Of a stretch of DNA of 32,384 nt, positions 18,029 through 27,793 are shown piece by piece. Under the pieces are notes generated by a model. The model saw nothing but the letters and a program-made list of their open reading frames with translations. It was not told the DNA's origin and searched no databases. Source of the DNA: Stramenopiles sp. TOSAG23-2 (taxonomy: Eukaryota > Sar). Location: positions 1 through 32,384 of the forward strand of contig LT649363.1 of the NCBI GenBank assembly GCA_900128395.1. The letters run 5' to 3'. Made by a program: the position numbers and the translations under genes. Position 1 is the stretch's first letter; each line of letters opens with the position of its first letter.

Positions 18029-20488
18029 ATGGCATCAAAAACTTCTGAAGAAAGTAAATACGATGCATATGATGATGTGTCCGATGCTGAAGAAGAGCAA
18101 CAAAATGAAATAGTGGTAGTAGCACCTCCACCAAGAAGAAAAGGTGGAAGAAGTGGAGGAAGATCAATTTTACCACCAAGTGGTAAAAAACCAAATAATT
18201 CCAGCGCTAGAAGTCGGGCACGAATGCAGCATGTAAAACCACCACCTAAAGGTAAACGTGGCCCAGGAGTCAGTGCAAGGGCACAATATCGCCGTATGGC
18301 AATGGAAAAGGCCCAAGCAAATAATAAAAACGACGATGTTCGTGAAGGCAAAGTTAGGGACATTTCAGATAGTGAAGATGAACACAGTGAAGAAAATAAT
18401 GATGGTTTTTCATCAAAAGTTGCCGATAAAGGCGATAGATTCAATAGCAATAGCGGTTACTATAATAATAATAGTAATAATAATAATAATAATAAAGGAA
18501 ACGACATTCTGGACCTGTCTGATGATGCTGAAGATTCAGACGAGGATATGTATGAACATTTTTCAATGCAAAATAACAAGGATGATCATCGAAAACCACG
18601 GCAAGAAAAGGCAAAGAAACCAATACAATCTGGATTTTTTGACGATGATTCAGATGATGATCAATTTGATTTGCCAGATATTACAGAAGGGAGTCATGAT
18701 TTAGACATTGAGGCATTTCAAGATGAATTTGGAGTGTCTGGTTGGGCTGAAAAGAAGCCAAAAAGCCACTATAGTAGAAACCGAATTAATAAAAAGAAAA
18801 CAGAAGGTTATCCTAAAAGGAGTGTAAAAGCTGGTCAACGAGTATCAAGAAACAATGAAAGGGAAATTGGAAGGAAAAAAAGAAACAATAAAACGGATGA
18901 CCATCTTAAGGAAGATCGGGAAGTGGGTGATCAATATGCAACAGCTGGAAGCAAAAGTTGCGATATTGAAGTGGTGGAAGATAATGCTAGGTTGCCATTT
19001 TTAAGAGTCGGGGATACTGTTGATGCGAAAGCAAAGGGTTGGATACGATATTACAGTGGTGCTGTTAAGAAGGTGCGTAATGATGGCAGTATAGACGTAC
19101 ATTTTGATGATGGTGAATTGCACCAACGTCTACCGCGTATCCACGTGAAATTAATTAAACGAAGAGAACGTGTTGGCTTTAGCAATGCAAGAGATCATGA
19201 TGAACAAAAGGTCAAAAGAATACAAACGAATATGAACGCGCAGAAGGTGGATAAAGTGGGCGATGATTATGATAGCGAAATGTGCATAGATGAAAATATA
19301 TCAATACAAAATTCCGGGACTTCACGATCAAATAGTGAAATGACTGAAAGATCTTCGCCAAAACGTGCTGGAAGAAATGAGGATACTAAGAAGAAGACCA
19401 GAAATGAAATGTTACACGTGGAAGAGGAAGGCGATGAGTATAATAAATCACACGATTGTGGGACGGGGTTAGATTCAGGGTCGCAATCACCAAAAGGTTC
19501 ATCTACAGAACCAAAAGGCGTAAAAAGACAAGAAATGACTCCGTACAATGAAGCCCTAGTGCCAACCCGAAGAGCCGATTTGGCAAAGTTTTTAATTCTT
19601 CCACCTTATAAAGGTGTCAATAAGACCATACGTTGTTACATCAAAAGGCATAACAAAGGCCTCAATGCTCTGAATCCAATTTATACTTTTCATTTAGAAA
19701 AAGCTGGCGCCAAGGGCAAACATGCTTCAAGGCAATTGATGGTTGCTCAAAAAATATTGCAATCCAGCTCATGTAACTTTTTGATTTCTTTAGATCGTGA
19801 TGATATGGGTAAATCATACAACAACCGTAGTAAATTTTACCTGGGAAAGCTACAAGCAAAAAAAGGTACAGATGAGTTTGTGCTATATGATCGTGGTATG
19901 AATCCAAGCGATTTAGTAGACTTGGTAAAATCAACTACATTTGAAATGAAGGAAAGTGCTGCAAGGCGAGAGATGGCATCGATCGTTTACGATAGGTCGA
20001 AAGATGTGATAAAATCACGTAGGATGGAAGTTACACTGCCAGCCGTGGTTAGAGATGATGGGAAAACAGTAACTGAGGCACAATTTAGGCCATTCACTGA
20101 TGAAGATAGTATGTACAAAAAATTTAAAGAAATAAGAGAAAATGGCACCCAAAATGTTGAAGCAAATGAGCGCTTGTTATGTTTACATAATCGTATGTTT
20201 AGTGCTGGGCGCACTGCACTATTGAGTGAGTATAGTGGAAGAGCAAATGAAACGTCTGTAAAAAATTTTCAACTGTGTGTCTCACAACCACGTAAGCGTG
20301 ATCATATGGAGAAATTTCATGAATCAAAACTAGGGCAAGCAGAAAAAGATGAGCCGGAACGTGTCATGTTACAATTGGGTCGTGATGCAGATGAATTTAA
20401 TGTTGATTTTACTTATCCGATGTCATTTTTTGCTGCTTTTGGTATTTGCCTTAGCCGTTTTGTCACGAAACAAAAGGAAGATTTTTAA
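18029..20488 (+). CDS. Tudor-Tubby domain protein
   Basis: The ATG at 18029 is chosen over an in-frame TTG at 18011, giving 819 residues. The N-terminal 300 residues are low-complexity, rich in Asp/Glu/Ser and Lys, with an Asn run (about 140-152). Residues 323-378 form a Tudor-like barrel: VGDTVDAKAKGWIRYYSGAV then DGSIDVHFDDGE. Residues from about 515 to the end are a Tubby C-terminal domain: KTIRCYIKRH, FLISLDRDDM, YLGKLQAKKGTDEFVLYD, SVKNFQLCV and a terminal DFTYPMSFFAAFGICLSRF. Tubby domains bind phosphatidylinositol 4,5-bisphosphate and, in animals, adapt cargo for intraflagellar transport. Tudor domains usually bind methylated lysine or arginine, though algal 'DDGE' variants are poorly defined. 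The combination suggests a membrane-tethered regulator, with flagella implied but not proved. Confidence 0.88.
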   Translation: MASKTSEESKYDAYDDVSDAEEEQQNEIVVVAPPPRRKGGRSGGRSILPPSGKKPNNSSARSRARMQHVKPPPKGKRGPGVSARAQYRRMAMEKAQANNKNDDVREGKVRDISDSEDEHSEENNDGFSSKVADKGDRFNSNSGYYNNNSNNNNNNKGNDILDLSDDAEDSDEDMYEHFSMQNNKDDHRKPRQEKAKKPIQSGFFDDDSDDDQFDLPDITEGSHDLDIEAFQDEFGVSGWAEKKPKSHYSRNRINKKKTEGYPKRSVKAGQRVSRNNEREIGRKKRNNKTDDHLKEDREVGDQYATAGSKSCDIEVVEDNARLPFLRVGDTVDAKAKGWIRYYSGAVKKVRNDGSIDVHFDDGELHQRLPRIHVKLIKRRERVGFSNARDHDEQKVKRIQTNMNAQKVDKVGDDYDSEMCIDENISIQNSGTSRSNSEMTERSSPKRAGRNEDTKKKTRNEMLHVEEEGDEYNKSHDCGTGLDSGSQSPKGSSTEPKGVKRQEMTPYNEALVPTRRADLAKFLILPPYKGVNKTIRCYIKRHNKGLNALNPIYTFHLEKAGAKGKHASRQLMVAQKILQSSSCNFLISLDRDDMGKSYNNRSKFYLGKLQAKKGTDEFVLYDRGMNPSDLVDLVKSTTFEMKESAARREMASIVYDRSKDVIKSRRMEVTLPAVVRDDGKTVTEAQFRPFTDEDSMYKKFKEIRENGTQNVEANERLLCLHNRMFSAGRTALLSEYSGRANETSVKNFQLCVSQPRKRDHMEKFHESKLGQAEKDEPERVMLQLGRDADEFNVDFTYPMSFFAAFGICLSRFVTKQKEDF

Positions 20489-21060
20489 TTTGCTACTCTT
20501 TGATATGAGCACACGGAATATGTTAGAGCGATTTTATCATATATATATATATGCATTATACCAATATAAAATACATGTATATAGATGACCCACCGCAGAT
20601 AATAAATAAATAAAATCAGAGAATTTGGGGAAAAACCTTAACATGATAGGGAGTCTCCTGTAATATTGTATATACTAATTAGTACAAACATAAACCGTAT
20701 CTCCTTTTCCCAAAAAGATTACCACAGCAGCAGCACCTAATCCAATAAATACTTGTATTAATACTGTAAATTTTAAAAATCAAAGATAAAAATAGTCTGC
20801 CTGGTCTGCGTCGTCAGACTCTTTCTCGAAAGATAAAAATTTCTTTTGTTATTGTTACCTTATTAAATTTTATTTTTGTCCAAAAAAATTTCAGGGATGA
20901 GGATGATTTTTATAACATGCCGGTTTACGCGTATGCCTCTGTGACAAGGCGAGAGACAAAATGCAATCACACGAGCAATGAAAAAGTTTTGGGAAGTCAC
21001 AAGAAAAAATGGGTTCATTCGAAAACGGCGAGGCTGTCGAAGTGAAAGTTATTTATATAT
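20489..21060. other. Intergenic region with a repeat relative
   Basis: No gene is supported. At 21011-21048 lies the counterpart of the 38-base segment at 12209-12246, and TATGCCTCTGT at about 20932 recalls the MITE end at 16048. The remainder is AT-rich and featureless to my reading. Confidence 0.5.
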
Positions 21061-22087
21061 ACGAAGTGTATTATATATCTCATAGTAAGGATAATATTTT
21101 TAGCATGCAATAGGCCTTGGTAGTGTTAAGTATAAAATATATAGGCTGTTAAAAAATAATTTTATTTTGACGAAAAAAATTCGTCAATATTTTCGTCAAT
21201 TAAAATAACACTATTTATAATTGAATTTTTCGTGTACTTTATCAATAAAACATAAAAAAAAACAACAACAACAAAATTTCTGAGACGGATACCCAAGTAC
21301 AAACAACACAGTTAAAAATTAGTATACTAAAAAACACACCTACCAATTGGCGATTATTGCACCGTAATTTTTCAAATGATAAATAGTTAAAAATAAAATA
21401 TAATATTTTCTGACATCGGATACCTAAGTATAAATATCACAATAAAAAATTAGTATACGGTGAAACACGCCTAACGATTTCGTATGAAGCACCAAAGAAG
21501 ACATAATAAAATTATTATGGAATTATTAAATTTATTAGTTTGTATTCTTTTAGTATAAATTGACCCTATTTATCCAAATATCGTTAAATTTTTATTTTTT
21601 TTTTTCTAACGATTGTTTTCGTCAAGATTGATACAGAATTTCCTATGATAATCCCTTGTATTTTTAATGGATGGCGCATTTTCTTTTTGACGAATTTTTT
21701 TCGTCAACTTCCGAAAAAAATACACTCATACACTCCACTCGAATCGGACATTTGATACACAAAATGATATTAACAAACCCCACTTTGTTAATAGAATCGA
21801 CTTTAACAAACTCGAGCGAAAATCCCAGCGAAAAAAAATTAAAAACAAAATGTTTTGCGTTCCATTTTTTTTTTGGTCCATTTTTTTTTTTGGATTGACG
21901 AATTTTTTTCGTCAAAATCAGCATAAAACATAAAACTAACTATTATTAAAATTTTTACGATGTTACTTTTTTTCTGTTACCACGACTCTTTTTCCTATAT
22001 GTCGTGTACTTGACACTACTAAGCCTATTACCTGCTAAAAATACTATCCTTACTATGAGATATGACATAATATATATACTTTTTTCG
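21061..22087. mobile_element. Foldback / MITE-like element of about 1 kb
   Basis: The left arm (21061-21130, containing TATATCTCATAGTAAGGATA and TTTTTAGCATGC) is matched by an inverted right arm (about 22010-22087, containing TATCCTTACTATGAGATAT). Arms differ by a few substitutions and indels. Inside are three copies of a 21-base palindrome, TTGACGAA with a short A or T spacer and TTCGTCAA, at 21167-21187, 21687-21707 and 21895-21915. The first and last sit symmetrically inside the arms. No transposase is seen, so it is non-autonomous if mobile. Confidence 0.7.
21279..21480. repeat. 130-bp spaced direct repeat inside the foldback element
   Basis: Two diverged copies begin at 21279 and 21409 and share a CGGATACC-x-AAGTA block, AAAAATTAGTATAC and an ACACGCCTA-like end. 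The copies are about 70 bases and well diverged, so they are older than the 105-bp duplication at 13924. Confidence 0.7.
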
Positions 22088-22149
22088 TATATATTTTAAT
22101 AAAATTATACGAAGTACGAACGTATGAAATGTACGCGTTCGTAAAAACT

Positions 22150-22260
22150 TTTTAATTATCATACTCGTTAGAACCGTGCGCTATTTTTTTTTATATTGAG
22201 TGGATAATTTTTTTAATTACTCGTTAGAACCATGCGCTATTTTTTTTATATTGTGGATAA
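22150..22260. repeat. Tandem duplication at the 3' end of the USP gene
   Basis: The block CTCGTTAGAACC-x-TGCGCTATTTTTTTT, then TATATTG and GTGGATAA, occurs at about 22150-22207 and again at 22210-22260. The second copy contains the final codons and stop of the USP gene; the first lies just beyond it and looks like a relic of an earlier 3' end. Confidence 0.8.
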
Positions 22261-24540
22261 TATCATATGTTTTGCTTCATATGCCTTTTGTAATTTCTTC
22301 CCGATACCAACGCTTCCATCATAATTATTTTTGTTTTTCACTTTTTTCGTCTTACCTTGATCATAATTGGAATCCCATTCATCTGGCCGCCGTTTCTTTG
22401 CCCAGTCTTTCTCTGCTCTTACTTGAAAGTTTTGAAGAGACTTTTGCAGCCTTTTCAGTGGATTTATGTGATTGTCATTATTTGGCAATGGCATTTTATC
22501 AGAATTTTCATTATAATTATTATTATTATTGTTCACAATATTAAAATCCCAGCCTTCACTATTTACTCCATTTTTATTTAAAGTGTAATGACGTGTACTT
22601 TTTCTTAATTTCAGCATTTCTTTCCAATCATTTATAGAATTGTTTATATTTATTTTACCATTATTGTAATCATGAAATTGTATAGTTTCATTTCCTTGTC
22701 GAAATTTAACAGTACGTATATTCTGATTGTTGCTGGTGATTTTAGACATTTTCTTATTGTCATGATAATCAACAACTGGGACAGTTCCTGTTGTTATAGG
22801 TTTATCATCGTCGTCTTCGGATCTTCTTTCAACTATGTACATTTCACTTTTATGAATTGAGTTACCACCAACATATGCCTTTGATCCATGTAATGCTCTG
22901 GTATTCATTATAAATCTGCGTAAAACTGGTGTGCCAACTTGACCTTTCATGATTGAATGAATACTTGCATTATATGTTCTTCTTTTCAACTGATTTTTTA
23001 CACTCTTTATTTCTTCCTTGTTTACTATATTCTTCTTATTTATTTTTTCCCTATTGTTAAAAATTGACAATGCTGGTGGAGCCAGTGGTGGTTGTGGGAA
23101 ACTAGGTCCAATCATATTATTGTTGCTATTAGTATTTTGATGCTTGGTATTGTTCCATACATCCTCTAAATTTGTTACTTTTTCACCAACATCAAAACTA
23201 TTATTGTCAACACAGTTGCTGCTTGGGCTTGCCACATCGTTTTTGTTCTTTAAAACCATTTTATTATTACGTTGTTTCAATGATAATGTTTTAGTCTGTA
23301 TTTTTTTCTCTACACGTACCACTCGCTTTTGATAGAATAATATGTATGCCTGTTGGTTCAATGCTCGTTTGATACCTATCTGCTGCACTGAACTATCATT
23401 CATTTCGTACCATGCACCATTCGATGCTTTTATAAAGCTATAATAATGGCCTGAGCTGGCATAATTCCCAGCATGAACCAATACACCATATAGATCATAC
23501 ATAAAGTTTTCTTCACCATCTTTATTGTTTGTAAATGATTTCATATTCAATTCTTTTGGATATTCAACACGCTTTGATATTTTATCCCCATATGGTGAAA
23601 ATCGTTTTAGGTGTATTACTAATACTAATGGCATACGGCGAAATTTAAATTGCTTCGTTGCTGGTACCAATTTTTTGCAATTGTCACAGCGCCAACGATT
23701 ATCATGGTCTAGTACTTCTAACTTTGTATGTTGTTTTAATGCTTTTTCCAACGTGTGACTTTTGCCATAAATTTCTAAGGATATATCCAAACATGCATCA
23801 TATGTTGTGGAAGCAAATTTGCATATTTTACATTTCACTTGACTTTGCAAATATCCACCAAAAATGCGATGGATAGAAGTTGTTTCAGCCTTTCGAGAGT
23901 TATCATTTGGGCGCATACCCATCGCTTTTAAAGACGCTTTTTGCATAGCATCTATGAACGTCCTTAAAAATTCATGCGCATCCTCTTGTCTGCCCATTCT
24001 AAAATTTCTTGATATTTTCTGAAGTTTTTGTACAATAGGTTTCGGTGAAAACGCGCGATTGCTTTTCGCGCTTAACGCTTTGTTGATATGCTGTTCCATC
24101 AAGCAATACATGTCATTGCCATGCTTTGACTTATTAGTATGATATTTTATACTTGCAAGTTGTGCTAATGGCGCTGTGTATGTTAAACATTGCAACACAC
24201 TATTTAAAAAGCAGGTGTTGCCTAAATTATATAACCCGCCACCAGCTCTTGATATATTTTTCCAGTGTGCTTTTGATGCAACAAATTTATATTCGCATAT
24301 AGGAATTTTGTGACCTGGAAAGCTTAAATCATCGTCATCGTTGTTCATACTATTGGCATTGTTAATATTGATGGAGTTATTATTACCACCATTTACAAAC
24401 GAACGATCTAAATAATAACTACTGACCGATGGATTCATAGCATTGATACGCTTTTTTGCCAACACAAATTTAATTGGCCGTGGTATAATTTCCCTTTCCA
24501 CTCGTTTCAATCGTTTCAAATATTCATTCGTTGCTTCCAT
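22246..24540 (-). CDS. Ubiquitin-specific protease (USP36/UBP-like)
   Basis: The 764-residue protein contains a complete USP (peptidase C19) domain in its first half. The Cys box is NLGNTCFLNSVLQCL with Cys110. RQEDAHEFL is at 184-192. A zinc-binding pair of CxxC motifs is at 237/240 and 285/288. The His box NYASSGHYYSFIKAS has His365, and Asp382 (MNDSSV) is likely the third catalytic residue. These enzymes cleave ubiquitin from proteins. Domain order and the basic, Asn-rich C-terminal tail (about 410-764, with KKRR and KKVKNK clusters) resemble nucleolar USP36/USP42-like proteins, but that is tentative. All catalytic residues are present. The gene is intact and its last codons lie in a small tandem duplication. 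Introns are not evident. Confidence 0.92.
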   Translation of the reverse strand: MEATNEYLKRLKRVEREIIPRPIKFVLAKKRINAMNPSVSSYYLDRSFVNGGNNNSININNANSMNNDDDDLSFPGHKIPICEYKFVASKAHWKNISRAGGGLYNLGNTCFLNSVLQCLTYTAPLAQLASIKYHTNKSKHGNDMYCLMEQHINKALSAKSNRAFSPKPIVQKLQKISRNFRMGRQEDAHEFLRTFIDAMQKASLKAMGMRPNDNSRKAETTSIHRIFGGYLQSQVKCKICKFASTTYDACLDISLEIYGKSHTLEKALKQHTKLEVLDHDNRWRCDNCKKLVPATKQFKFRRMPLVLVIHLKRFSPYGDKISKRVEYPKELNMKSFTNNKDGEENFMYDLYGVLVHAGNYASSGHYYSFIKASNGAWYEMNDSSVQQIGIKRALNQQAYILFYQKRVVRVEKKIQTKTLSLKQRNNKMVLKNKNDVASPSSNCVDNNSFDVGEKVTNLEDVWNNTKHQNTNSNNNMIGPSFPQPPLAPPALSIFNNREKINKKNIVNKEEIKSVKNQLKRRTYNASIHSIMKGQVGTPVLRRFIMNTRALHGSKAYVGGNSIHKSEMYIVERRSEDDDDKPITTGTVPVVDYHDNKKMSKITSNNQNIRTVKFRQGNETIQFHDYNNGKININNSINDWKEMLKLRKSTRHYTLNKNGVNSEGWDFNIVNNNNNNYNENSDKMPLPNNDNHINPLKRLQKSLQNFQVRAEKDWAKKRRPDEWDSNYDQGKTKKVKNKNNYDGSVGIGKKLQKAYEAKHMILSTI

Positions 24541-24688
24541 CGTCTTGTTCTTCGGGTATATGTATAATTGATCTTTGTTTTAATTACATGAAATATTGTA
24601 AATAGATAAGATAAAAATAATAACAGAGTATATCTCATACTGCGTATTATAAATATATATATATATGGATATATATATGCGAAATAAT

Positions 24689-25509
24689 GTCCATAATAAT
24701 AATAATAATACTGCTGTACAGGTATGGTGCTATGTGGTTGTGCACTTGTTGTCCCGGATTATTTACACGTACGCACGTACATCAAGAAGCCAAAATATAT
24801 TAGATAGCCACCAATATTTAATGAATTTAAGTGTGGTTTACACAGACGACTAACAAAAATCACCACATTCTAACTCGCACCCCTTAAAAAACAAATGTAG
24901 GGCCCTCGCCGTATGGCATTTTTTAAATAATAAAGTAAAAGGAGAAGTGATTCACGGCAAGAACCAAGAATTGGAATGCAGGAGATTTTCGCAACTTTCG
25001 TGTTGTAGCCAAAAGTCATATATAGATATTAACTATATTTATGTTTAAATGCATCCAATTGCGAAAATGGACTGATAAAATTAATGACAGTAGCCAATGG
25101 TATGTACCTATTAAATAAATATAATATAGTAATACCATTACCATGCTATGTAGTGTATATACCACTATAGCAGGTGAATACTGTGACCCAGGTTTTTGCA
25201 CCCCTATAGGTGTCCATAATAATAATAATAATAAATACTGCTGTATGGTGCTATGTGGTTGTGCACTTGTCCGGATTATTTACACGTACATCAAGAAGCC
25301 AAAGTAGAATTTTCCATACTGTGCCATTTTAATAATTGGATTATTCCAGCAATATAGATAGCCACCAATATTTAATGAATTTAAGTGTGGTTTACCAGGT
25401 TTACACACAGACGACTAACAAAAATCACCACATTCTAACTCGCACCCCTTAAAAAAACAAATGTAGGGCCCTCGCCGTATGGCATTTTTTTAAATAATAA
25501 AGTAAAAGG
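24689..25509. repeat. Duplicated intergenic block (254 and 298 bp)
   Basis: Copy 1 (24689-24942) and copy 2 (25212-25509) both start GTCCATAATAATAATAATAA, continue GTGGTTGTGCACTTGT, ACACGTACATCAAGAAGCC and GATAGCCACCAATATTTAAT, and end GGCATTTTTT-x-AAATAATAAAG. Copy 2 carries extra sequence of about 45 bases near 25305-25350. The copies are 523 bases apart and contain no gene. The remaining 24541-25981 spacer shows no other gene. Confidence 0.9.
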
Positions 25510-25981
25510 TATATAGCTCTATTTTAATCATTATACATGTAGGCATGGTTTTTGGTATACTAATATTTTTAAAAAACTCAATAGGCATGAATTTTGGATT
25601 AGTATAAACATGAATTAATAGGAGGAATACAATGTATTTTTTATACTTTGAGTATAATATTTTAATAATAATAATCGCACAATCTACAATCATACATGTA
25701 TATAATACGAGCACACCAGCACACCAGGCACACGAGACGAAGCGAAGAAGTATATCGGGAGGAGAATTATTAATGAATTATTATATTAATAATATAAATA
25801 CAGTTATTATATAGTACAGATGTATATATTTAGATATAGAAGATATAAAAGCAATATCGTTTATATAATATACGTAATACCAACTATCGTATAAATATAA
25901 AAATAACATAGTATAAAATAGAATTAACAATATCTACATCAATATATTCGTATATTGATAAATATTAAATAATTGAGACAA

Positions 25982-26055
25982 ATGTCATTGTTAAGACAAA
26001 AGGTTAGCAAAAAGAAGAAACGATTCCAGGAGGATGGATTTGATTTAGGTAAGTA

Positions 26056-26087
<32 letters not shown>

Positions 26088-27254
26088 ATCACGTTATCTT
26101 TTTAATGCATAAATGATATATGTAATATAGAACGATATAACTAACAATGTTTTTCATATTTGCTACATAATATGCAATTAAACAAAAATGTGTGTGTGTG
26201 TGTGTGTGTGTGTGTTTATCGTTCGTAATGGTTAGACCTTTCATACATAACAGATCAAGTCATAGCAATGGGTTTTCCAAGTGAAGGTGTAGAAAAAACA
26301 TACCGTAATCCAATGTCAACTGTACAACGTTTCTTCAATACACGGCATAAAGATAAATACATGATATACAACGTGTGCTCAGAAAAACATTATTCCGGGG
26401 AGAAGTTTAATGGTGCGTGCGAACATAGTTTCGTATGGGATGATCATAATCCACCGCCAATGAAATTGATCGAACCTATGGTAGAACATATGGTGAACTT
26501 TCTAAGCAAAGGTAGTGATTATATTGTTGCAGTCCACTGCAAAGCTGGCAAAGGTAGAACAGGTACCATTATTGCTTGTTTGTTAATGCGTTTGGGTTTG
26601 GTAAATAATCCAAATGCAGCATTGCAAATGTTTGGCGAAAAGCGAACAAAGGATGGGAAAGGTGTTACAATACCGAGTCAAATGCGATATGTGCATTACT
26701 ATGGGCAAAGACTCGCAAATGGCCAATGGAAGCCACCACGAAAATTTCGTATAAAAACTATACGTTTTTTTACAACACCAAATTTCGATGGATGGGCTGA
26801 AGGTGGCGGTTGTGATCCATATTTCCATATAAAAATACGAAATGAAGAAGGTAAAATGATTAAAATTTTTGATTGGAGCAAAGTCAATACAGTTAAGCAT
26901 TTTAAACTCAAAACAACTCAAATTACTTTGGATTGCACAAAACACCCTCCACCAATATTGGAAGGTGATATTAAATTTGTATTCTATGATTACGATAAAT
27001 TAAGTTCGGATGATAAAATGTTTCATTTGTGGGTGAATACAGCATATATTGAACACACATATTTACGTTTTAGTAAGCCTGTGATTGATAAAGCGTGCAA
27101 AGATAAATCTTGTCAATACTTTGATGATAATTTTGAGATAGAATTTATATTAGAGTTAGATACAAGTGAGGAAGATGTCAAATATCAAGACTTAGGGGGG
27201 TATGATAAAGATATTGATGTGAATACAGACGAGGAGGAAGGCCCAGATCAATAA
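25982..27254 (+). CDS. PTEN: PTEN phosphatidylinositol-3,4,5-trisphosphate 3-phosphatase, two exons
   Basis: Exon 1 is 25982-26048 and exon 2 is 26236-27254, joined in phase 1, giving 361 residues. The joined sequence recreates the PTEN start: a basic lipid-binding patch (SKKKKRFQEDGFDL) followed by DLSYITDQVIAMGFPSEG. The catalytic loop is HCKAGKGRTG with Cys124 and Arg130, and the DDHNPP general-acid Asp is at 92, the same numbering as in human PTEN. Lys125 and Lys128 are the residues linked to inositol-lipid preference. VTIPSQMRYV follows, then a C2 domain (about 185-340) with a MFHLWVNTAYI stretch. It removes the 3-phosphate from PIP3, antagonising PI3-kinase signalling at the plasma membrane. 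The acidic C-terminus is shorter than the animal tail, with no PDZ motif. The gene is intact. Confidence 0.94.
26049..26235 (+). other. PTEN intron (187 bp)
   Basis: The donor is GTAAGT at 26049 and the acceptor TTAG ends at 26235. Splicing here, in phase 1, restores the conserved FDLDLSYITDQVIAMG sequence, which strongly supports the junction. The intron carries a (TA)n run (about 26056-26073) and a (TG)n run (26189-26214). An alternative acceptor at CATAACAG (about 26252) would delete residues conserved in the family. Confidence 0.88.
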
Positions 27255-27793
27255 AAAAAAATTTCTTTTTTTTTTTGTCTTGAGATAAATATTTTATATA
27301 TAAATTAAAGTACGAATAATTTATAAATATACGTCGTACTTGTTATTAATTGATTTATACGGCTTCGTAAAATTTTAATCAAAACTCCACCCTAGCAGCC
27401 CTACCACCCAAACACTTTTATGATATTAAAATGCATTTTTATATAAAACTTTTATTTTTTAATAATTTACTCACACATATCATATCATTAATGATAATTC
27501 CTAGATATGATACTCTCCAGAAAGAATACAATAACTGAGACAATAATATCTATCTCACTAAATTGAAAGATGGACAATGAATCGTAACATTGCAAATTGC
27601 GATAGAGTTCATTGAAATCCGCAGAGTGTGCCAAATATTTTGAAGACTGATATAAAAACATTGGTGGAGGTTATATATTTTACCGTGTATATCTGGTATT
27701 CTAACATAAAAAAATAAGAAGGTTTGTCCTGATTTTGGGCATTCTATACACGTCTATTTTACGTGACTTCGTACGAGAGTACACCCTTTTAGC
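27255..27793. other. Convergent intergenic region
   Basis: This lies between the 3' ends of PTEN and the ABC transporter gene. It starts with A- and T-rich runs that could serve as polyadenylation sites. I see no gene. Confidence 0.45.

Noticed and set aside
18258-18704. Overlapping plus-strand frame inside the Tudor-Tubby gene
   Set aside because: It is a shifted reading of a low-complexity region; the long frame carries the recognised domains.
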